Origin: Candidatus Zixiibacteriota bacterium
GTDB taxonomy: Bacteria > Zixibacteria > MSB-5A5 > GN15 > FEB-12
Assembly (NCBI GenBank): GCA_029932795.1
Contig: JAOZPL010000025.1
Location: forward strand, 5,617-12,277
Reading direction: 5' to 3'
DNA: 6,661 bases
Positions 1-5,067 of this stretch are shown here, in pieces; positions within the stretch are counted from its first letter, which is position 1; each line of letters begins with the position of its first letter. The position numbers were made by a program, and so were the translations under genes. Below the pieces are notes generated by a model. It had not been told where the DNA came from, did not search any database, and was given only the letters and a program-made list of their open reading frames with translations.

Positions 1-1
1 C

Positions 2-2620
2 GAGGACAGACTGTTTGCCGAGTGGCTGGAGAACGGCTACTTCCACGCCGACCCGAATTCCGGCAACAGAGTTTACAGTATCGTCATTCCCCCGCCGAAT
101 GTAACCGACGTCCTGCATCTCGGCCATGCTCTTAACAACATTATTCAGGATATTCTAATTCGCAAACACCGAATGGAAGGGTACGAGACCGAATGGCTTC
201 CCGGTTCAGATCATGCCGGCATCGCTACTCAGGTCGTTGTCGAAAAACAGCTCATTAAGGAAGGTACCACCCGCCGCGAGATTGGGCGGGAGAAATTCGT
301 GGCACGGACCAGAGACTGGGCCTACCACAACAAGGACATCATTCTCGGTCAGCTGCGCAAGATGGGCTGCAGTTGTGACTGGGATCGGACACGTTTCACT
401 CTTGATGAAGGCCTGTCGCGGGCAGTCAGCGAAGTGTTCACACACCTTTACAAGAAGGGTCTGATCTATCGTGGTAACCGGATTGTCAATTGGTGTCCCT
501 CTTGCAAGACTTCGCTTTCCGACGACGAGGTCGAGCACAAAAACTTTGAAAGCCATCTCTGGTACATCAAATATAAAATCAAGGGGTCTGACGAGTTCCT
601 GACCGTCGCCACCACCCGTCCGGAGACGATGCTTGGTGACACGGCACTGGCGATCAATCCCAAAGACAGCCGGTTCAAAAAGTACACCGGCAAGACTGTT
701 ATCCTCCCCATTCTGGAGAGGGAGATCCCAATTGTCACCGATAACTTCGTCGATCCGGAGTTCGGTACCGGTGTTGTAAAAGTAACCCCGGCCCATGACC
801 CGAACGATTTTGAAATTGGAAAACGACACGACCTCGAGGAAATAAACATTCTCAACACCGACGGAACACTTAACGAAAACGCCGGAAAATACAAGGGGAT
901 GGATCGCTACGAGGCGCGCAAACAACTGGTGGCGAACCTGGAAAAGAAAGGTTTGCTTGAAAAGATTGAAAAATACGATCTCGCTGCCGGCACCTGTTAT
1001 CGCTGCCACAGCGTTATCGAACCCTACCTCTCGGAACAGTGGTTCGTAAAAATGCGCGAACTGGCCGGACCGGCGATTGAAGCTGTCCGTTCTGGAAAGC
1101 TTCGTTTTCATCCGCAGTACTGGTCCAAAACGTACCTCCACTGGATGGAGAACATCAGAGACTGGTGCATTTCCCGCCAGCTCTGGTGGGGACACCGGAT
1201 ACCGGTCTGGTATGCCGAAGATGGCACCCTGTTTGTCTCCGTGGAGCGGCCCACCGCCGACCAGTGTCCCGGCTACAACCCGGAAACACTGGTTCAGGAC
1301 GAAGACGTGCTGGACACCTGGTTTTCATCCTGGCTCTGGCCGTTTTCGACCTTTGGCTGGCCGGAGAAAACACCGGAGCTTGAAACGTTCTACCCCACCA
1401 ACGTCTTGGTAACGGCGTCGGAGATCATCTTTCTCTGGGTCGCCCGCATGGTCATCGCCGGCTACGAGTTTATGGGTGAGACCCCTTTCTCTGACGTCTA
1501 CATCCACGGCACCGTCCGCGACGCCAACGGTGTGAAGATGTCCAAATCGCTGGGTAACGGTATCGATCCCCTGGAGATCATCGACAAGTATGGTGCCGAC
1601 GCCCTCCGTATCTCGACCGTGCTGGCCACGCCGGACGGTCAGGACCCGTGGATCAGCCGAAACACTTTCGAAGTCGGTCGGAATTTCGTCAACAAGGTTT
1701 ACCAGGTTTCCCGGTTCATAATGATGAGACTAGAGGGCAACACGCCAGTGCTCGATGAATTCGATGACAGCGATCTTGTCATTTTTGACCGTTGGATCCT
1801 GTCTCGGTTGGAAAGGACGATCAAAGCTGTCAATCAGGCTTTTGATGAGTTCCGCCTCTCCGGCGCTGCCAAAACCCTCTACAACTTTGTCTGGGATGAC
1901 TACTGCTCCTGGTATATTGAATTGATCAAGCCGGATCGTCCGGAGACGCTTATCAGAGAAAACTCACTCAAAGTGGCAACGTACGTTTTGCACCAGATAC
2001 TCAAACTGATGCACCCCTTCACACCGTTCGTCACCGAGGAGATCAACCACCAACTTAATGCAGCCGGAGACGGAGCCGAGAAAAACACGCTCACCTTTGG
2101 CCCCTGGCCGAGCACTGACGGCGCACATATTGACGACTCTCTCGAAGACAGCCTCAAGCAGATCCAGGAGGTAGTCACGGCGGTTCGTTCAATCCGCTCG
2201 GAGTTGAATGTCCCTCCCGGCAAGAAGTCTGACCTGCATATCCGGGTGAGCGACGTCTCGTTGGGCCGACTTCTTGAAGACCATATCCAGTATTTCCGTT
2301 CCCTGGCTCGCGTGGAAAATCTGTATTGCGGCGTGGATGTCAGAAAACCACCCCTGTCCGCTTCCGCAGTTATCTCCGGTGCTGAGATTTTTGTTCCCCT
2401 TGAAGGTTTGATTGACATCGAGCTGGAAAGATCCCGACTGCAGAAAAACCTGAATAACCTCAAGGAACAACTGGAAAAGGTATCCAGGAAACTGGCCAAC
2501 TCCGATTTCCTGGCTCATGCCCCCGAAGACGTGGTCGAGCGGGAGAAGTCCAAGAAGGACGACTATCGAGAGCGCATCGAACGGATCAACAAGAACCTCG
2601 AGCAGATTATGGGCTGGTAA
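2..2620 (+). CDS. valS: Valyl-tRNA synthetase (ValRS), N-terminus cut by window edge
   Basis: Class Ia aminoacyl-tRNA synthetase that charges tRNA-Val with valine in the cytoplasm. The frame is open from base 2, so the first in-window ATG (173) is internal. About 872 codons are present and probably only 15-30 N-terminal residues are missing. The ATP-binding HIGH motif reads HLGH (116-127), preceded by PPPNVTD. The KMSKS loop is at 1535-1549. The editing (CP1) domain spans roughly 540-960 and contains TTRPET (611-628) and a TPAHDPND block. Two CxxC pairs flank it (494-505 and 995-1006) and probably form a zinc site. The insert before DVLDTWFSSWLWP has a single Cys, so the second zinc knuckle of some ValRS is absent. 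The anticodon-binding domain (about 1780-2240) and the C-terminal coiled-coil arm (about 2410-2617, rich in Leu, Glu and Lys) are complete. It ends with TAA and faces the minus-strand genes convergently. Identification is firm. Confidence 0.98.
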   Translation, partial: EDRLFAEWLENGYFHADPNSGNRVYSIVIPPPNVTDVLHLGHALNNIIQDILIRKHRMEGYETEWLPGSDHAGIATQVVVEKQLIKEGTTRREIGREKFVARTRDWAYHNKDIILGQLRKMGCSCDWDRTRFTLDEGLSRAVSEVFTHLYKKGLIYRGNRIVNWCPSCKTSLSDDEVEHKNFESHLWYIKYKIKGSDEFLTVATTRPETMLGDTALAINPKDSRFKKYTGKTVILPILEREIPIVTDNFVDPEFGTGVVKVTPAHDPNDFEIGKRHDLEEINILNTDGTLNENAGKYKGMDRYEARKQLVANLEKKGLLEKIEKYDLAAGTCYRCHSVIEPYLSEQWFVKMRELAGPAIEAVRSGKLRFHPQYWSKTYLHWMENIRDWCISRQLWWGHRIPVWYAEDGTLFVSVERPTADQCPGYNPETLVQDEDVLDTWFSSWLWPFSTFGWPEKTPELETFYPTNVLVTASEIIFLWVARMVIAGYEFMGETPFSDVYIHGTVRDANGVKMSKSLGNGIDPLEIIDKYGADALRISTVLATPDGQDPWISRNTFEVGRNFVNKVYQVSRFIMMRLEGNTPVLDEFDDSDLVIFDRWILSRLERTIKAVNQAFDEFRLSGAAKTLYNFVWDDYCSWYIELIKPDRPETLIRENSLKVATYVLHQILKLMHPFTPFVTEEINHQLNAAGDGAEKNTLTFGPWPSTDGAHIDDSLEDSLKQIQEVVTAVRSIRSELNVPPGKKSDLHIRVSDVSLGRLLEDHIQYFRSLARVENLYCGVDVRKPPLSASAVISGAEIFVPLEGLIDIELERSRLQKNLNNLKEQLEKVSRKLANSDFLAHAPEDVVEREKSKKDDYRERIERINKNLEQIMGW

Positions 2621-2813
2621 CCGCAAAACCGCCGTTTGTATCGGACGATCCACAGTCGTTCAACTCCAAATCTGCAGACAAACCCTTTCCGAGCACTTCC
2701 ACCAGCATATTTAGCCCGCTGCTCAGCTAAACCTGAGGCCTCAAAACGAACAAGCCGCCCGAACGGGTAGGACGGCTTTCGATGAGGGTCTCATCTATGG
2801 AAACAATGATCTG
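2621..2813. other. Convergent intergenic region, valS / degenerate GGDEF gene
   Basis: These 193 bases separate the valS stop from the stop of the minus-strand gene. I see no credible coding frame or RNA gene. The only clear structure is the hairpin near the right end, described separately. It lies about 130 bases after the valS stop and 34 bases after the end of the minus-strand gene. Confidence 0.6.
2752..2779. terminator. Probable bidirectional terminator hairpin between convergent genes
   Basis: AAGCCG (2752-2757) pairs with CGGCTT (2773-2778). After one C-A mismatch, CC (2759-2760) pairs with GG (2770-2771), leaving a 9-base loop. On the plus strand only TTTC follows. On the minus strand the stem is followed by a T-rich stretch (TTGTTCGTTTT), so the signal is stronger for the minus-strand gene that ends at 2814. 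Its position between convergent genes supports the call. The short plus-strand T tract makes factor-independent termination of valS less certain. Confidence 0.55.
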
Positions 2814-3233
2814 TCAGTTGCAAGTGCGTTGCTGCAACTCCTCAAGAAACAATACAATTGATTTCGCTCCGGCCGCATCGGGGTACGAGGCCAGTTCCAG
2901 TGGTATCACCTGCTGTAGTGAGTGATTTCCATACCTGCTCAGTTCCTGTCGAATCAAACCGGCAAGCCGCCGAGCGGCTATTTCCGCTCCCTGCCGCGGT
3001 GTCTCCGGGCAGAGCAGGCAGAGGCAGTGGCCACCAAGCAGAGCGATATGGTCACAGTTGCGGGCGTTTAGACAGACCAGCTGTTCTATCTCTTCTATAA
3101 GTGATCTGCTCTCTCCACCAACTAGATCTCTCGTGAACCTCAAATCCAATACGATTAAAGATACGAAGACCCGGTATCTCTCTGCTCGCTTCAACTCAAC
3201 ACTGGCTCGGTTGAAAAAGGACTGGGAGATCAT
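2814..3233 (-). CDS. Small stand-alone degenerate GGDEF-domain protein (candidate c-di-GMP receptor)
   Basis: A 139-residue protein with no signal peptide or membrane segment. It reads as one diguanylate-cyclase-like domain. The N-terminal helix (FFNRASVELKRAERYR, 6-21) and strand SLIVLDL (25-31, Asp30 at the first metal-ligand position) match the GGDEF fold start. RNCDHIALLGGHCLCLLCPE (58-77) matches the RxxD...GG(D/E)EF hairpin. A helix follows (about 79-98), then a strand like the GVASYP segment (IPLELASYPDA, 110-120). The catalytic motif is GGHCL, so the acidic catalytic residues are gone. The FKxxND/GHxxGD substrate-binding segment is shortened and unrecognisable. RxxD (58-61) sits five residues before GG, exactly as in the c-di-GMP inhibitory site of active cyclases. 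ATG 3231-3233 is the only start after an in-frame TGA, and its Shine-Dalgarno is weak. It lies 317 bases downstream of the regulator gene on the same strand. The fold is inferred by eye. That the protein is non-catalytic follows from the motif. Ligand binding is a hypothesis. Confidence 0.7.
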   Translation of the reverse strand: MISQSFFNRASVELKRAERYRVFVSLIVLDLRFTRDLVGGESRSLIEEIEQLVCLNARNCDHIALLGGHCLCLLCPETPRQGAEIAARRLAGLIRQELSRYGNHSLQQVIPLELASYPDAAGAKSIVLFLEELQQRTCN

Positions 3234-3436
3234 GCTGGAATTCCGGTGGCTCGTTATCTGATGTCAAACGGCTGTTGGCTTCTTGCTTTGCTGTTTTTGT
3301 CCACCCCTCTGCGAAGCAATAATCATTCCATGTCGTCAAGGCGCTCAAAGGGAATGCGGATTCCTCCTGTCACGCTGATTGATGAACCTTCGGCCCTGAA
3401 TTACCAAAGTCATACCAGTAACTTAACGAATCTATC

Positions 3437-3509
3437 ACTGCACAGGAACTTCAGCAGCCACAACAGCCTGAATCATTGCTGTGCAATGGAGTGCTCAAAA
3501 ACTGCACAG
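3437..3509. repeat. Three spaced copies of 9-mer ACTGCACAG (two direct, one inverted)
   Basis: ACTGCACAG occurs at 3437-3445 and 3501-3509. Its inverse occurs with one mismatch at 3479-3487 (CTGTGCAAT against CTGTGCAGT). Copy centres are 42 and 22 bases apart, close to four and two helical turns. The inverted copy and the last direct copy can also pair through seven bases. Operator or activator sites are possible because this lies beside an NtrC-family gene and upstream of another gene, but no footprint or known consensus supports a specific protein. Chance similarity cannot be excluded. Confidence 0.35.
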
Positions 3510-3525
3510 ACAGGTTGTCTGGTTT
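3497..3525 (-). terminator. Candidate weak terminator after the NtrC-family gene
   Basis: On the minus strand CAGACA (3516-3521) pairs perfectly with TGTCTG (3507-3512) across a three-base loop. AAAC (3522-3525) can pair with GTTT (3499-3502) around a TGCA bulge. A run of five T (3501-3497) follows. It lies 26 bases past the regulator stop. The stem has only moderate GC content and the bulge weakens it, so it may be an attenuating hairpin rather than a full terminator. Confidence 0.35.
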
Positions 3526-3550
3526 CGACTGGTGTAACGCGCGGCCAACT

Positions 3551-4969
3551 CTACTTGGTCGCGTTGAGGTTGTAGTCTTTGATTTTGTAGAGGAGAGAGC
3601 GATAGCTTATCTGGAGCAGTTCGGCCGCCCGGCGCCGATTCCAGTTGGTCTTGGTCAAAACCTCACTGATCAACCACTTTTCTTCGGCTGCCACCGTTCT
3701 GCTGACCCTGTCCTTGAGTGAATAACTCTGCTCGCCGGACTCTGCCGGGATTATCGGTGGTCTCGGCTGCAACCGGGGAACGCCTTGCCTTGGCATCTGG
3801 CTGCCGGCGGAGGCAAACAGTTCACCAATAATAGACTCGTCGCCCCTGACTACGACCTGCTTGACCATGTTTTCCAGTTGTCGGATATTACCCGGCCAGT
3901 CAAACGCCAGCAACTGATTCATAATCTCAACTGATACTGGTGGTTGTTCTTTCTGATAGAGTTGATTGTACTTCTCTATAAAATGGCTCACCAGAAGCGG
4001 TATATCCTCCGGTCGTTCCCTGAGTGGCGGCAGAAAGACCGTAATCTCGTTAAGCCGGTAAAAGAGGTCATCTCTGAAAGCCTGGGCGGGTATGGCCTGC
4101 TCCAGATTCTTGTTAGTGGCACAGATAATGCGGACATCCACGTGTATATTCTGAATTCCACCGATCCGCACGAACTCCTGCTGTTCCAGCACCTGCAGCA
4201 GCTTGGACTGCAGCTCCATTGGCATGTCGCCGATCTCATCAAGGAAGATCGTACCCTTGTTGGCCAGTTCAAATCGTCCCTGCTTATTCTTATGCGCTCC
4301 GGTAAAGGCCCCTTTCTCGTATCCGAACAGTTCCGCCTCAAGAAGGTCGCGCGGTATGGCGGCACAGTTGACTTTGACAAACGGCCCGTCTTTCCGGCCG
4401 GAGAGCGCATGCAAAGAGCGGGCGGCGATTTCCTTGCCGGTCCCGGATTCCCCCCGGATCAGCACGCTCAACTCCGAATCCGCCACCTGTTCGATTATCC
4501 CCTTCACCCGTAACATGGCCTCGGAGTCGCCGACAAAATGGGTATAGCCGCTCCGCACCTGAAGCTCTTTCTTCAGTTCCGTGACTTCTTTTTTCAGACG
4601 CAGCCGTTCTATGACGCCGTTCATATGTATCTCTACTTCCCGGACATCAAACGGCTTGTCGATAAACTCAGCTGCACCCAGGCGCATTGACTCCACAACA
4701 TATTTAGTGTCACCATGGCCCGAGATCATGATCACTTCCGGTCTATTTTCCTGCTTGTTTAACTTCTCAAGGACCTCAAGCCCACTCATGCCGGGCATCT
4801 TGATATCGAGCAGGATTAGATCCGGCTTCTCGGTAGAAACCATCTGTATCCCCTCTACGCCGTCACGAGCCGGCACGAAGTCAAACGAAGAGTCGAGCCC
4901 CTCAGAGAGTATCCAGGAGACCTTGGGATCGTCGTCTATGATCAGGACTTTTGTCTTTTCTTTAGCCAT
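3551..4969 (-). CDS. Sigma-54-dependent NtrC-family response regulator
   Basis: A complete 472-residue transcription activator of sigma-54 RNA polymerase. The receiver domain (about 7-122) has the acidic pocket DDD (12-14), the phospho-acceptor Asp55 in LLDIKMPG, the switch Ser83 and the conserved Lys105 before Pro. A charged linker helix (about 120-140) leads to the AAA+ domain (about 145-375). This has Walker A GESGTGKE (173-180), the sigma-54-contacting GAFTGA loop (220-225), Walker B with Asp244-Glu245, arginine-finger region FYRLN (303-307), LRERPEDIP (316-324) and sensor II WPGNIRQLEN (358-367). A Pro/Arg/Gln-rich linker (about 390-415) precedes a Fis-type helix-turn-helix (about 430-466: RRRAAELLQISYRSLLYKI). 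All catalytic residues are intact. The start ATG (4967-4969) gives the usual N-terminus, though its ribosome site is poor. It follows the histidine kinase gene after 98 bases on the same strand, so they are almost certainly a cognate pair. The regulated process cannot be read from sequence. Confidence 0.96.
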   Translation of the reverse strand: MAKEKTKVLIIDDDPKVSWILSEGLDSSFDFVPARDGVEGIQMVSTEKPDLILLDIKMPGMSGLEVLEKLNKQENRPEVIMISGHGDTKYVVESMRLGAAEFIDKPFDVREVEIHMNGVIERLRLKKEVTELKKELQVRSGYTHFVGDSEAMLRVKGIIEQVADSELSVLIRGESGTGKEIAARSLHALSGRKDGPFVKVNCAAIPRDLLEAELFGYEKGAFTGAHKNKQGRFELANKGTIFLDEIGDMPMELQSKLLQVLEQQEFVRIGGIQNIHVDVRIICATNKNLEQAIPAQAFRDDLFYRLNEITVFLPPLRERPEDIPLLVSHFIEKYNQLYQKEQPPVSVEIMNQLLAFDWPGNIRQLENMVKQVVVRGDESIIGELFASAGSQMPRQGVPRLQPRPPIIPAESGEQSYSLKDRVSRTVAAEEKWLISEVLTKTNWNRRRAAELLQISYRSLLYKIKDYNLNATK

Positions 4970-5067
4970 GTTTCACGTTGCCAATATGTTAAAGTATCGG
5001 CACTTGGACTGATAAATCAAGCCAGCCCCCGTCTTCTTGCTGTTTTTCCGCAAAACCCTGCAGAGTC

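Larger units (their letters stand above)
3234..3550. other. 317-base non-coding stretch between regulator and degenerate GGDEF gene
   Basis: No recognisable protein is encoded here on either strand. On the minus strand, in the direction of the flanking genes, it contains in order a candidate terminator just after the regulator stop, three copies of a 9-mer (3437-3509), a perfect AGGAGG at 3363-3368 without an obvious start codon, and then the weak ribosome site of the next gene. A separate promoter for the degenerate GGDEF gene would have to lie here, but I could not identify a convincing sigma-70 or sigma-54 one. Confidence 0.6.

Noticed and set aside
206..1195. 329-codon open frame antisense to valS
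   Set aside because: It lies wholly inside a clearly real, highly conserved gene on the other strand. Its translation shows no domain or motif, and such frames arise from codon bias in the sense strand.
1900..2499. 199-codon frame antisense to the 3' part of valS
   Set aside because: It is antisense to the anticodon-binding and coiled-coil part of ValRS. The protein is Ser/Arg-rich with no recognisable domain.
3234..3275. TTGACA on the minus strand just before the degenerate GGDEF gene as a -35 element
   Set aside because: At 17-base spacing the -10 position reads GGAATT, matching two of six bases, and the transcript start would fall at or past the start codon.
3280..3300. Plus-strand TTGGC...TTTGC as a sigma-54 promoter
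   Set aside because: The spacing between the GG and GC dinucleotides is one base too long and there is no credible plus-strand gene downstream.
3246..3575. 109-codon plus-strand frame with a hydrophobic start resembling a signal peptide
   Set aside because: It has no clear ribosome site and a Ser/Asn/His-rich tail without motifs. It also runs antiparallel into the end of the regulator gene and crosses the repeats and hairpins described above. The hydrophobic stretch is short and likely chance.
3944..4513. 189-codon plus-strand frame opposite the AAA+ domain of the regulator
   Set aside because: It is a shadow of the conserved ATPase core on the other strand, with no motif of its own.
4970..5067. 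Internal promoter for the regulator gene in the 98-base spacer
   Set aside because: The best match on the minus strand is TTGATT, 18 bases, TACTTT. That is only four and three of six consensus bases, so it is too weak to annotate. No -24/-12 element is present in the spacer.
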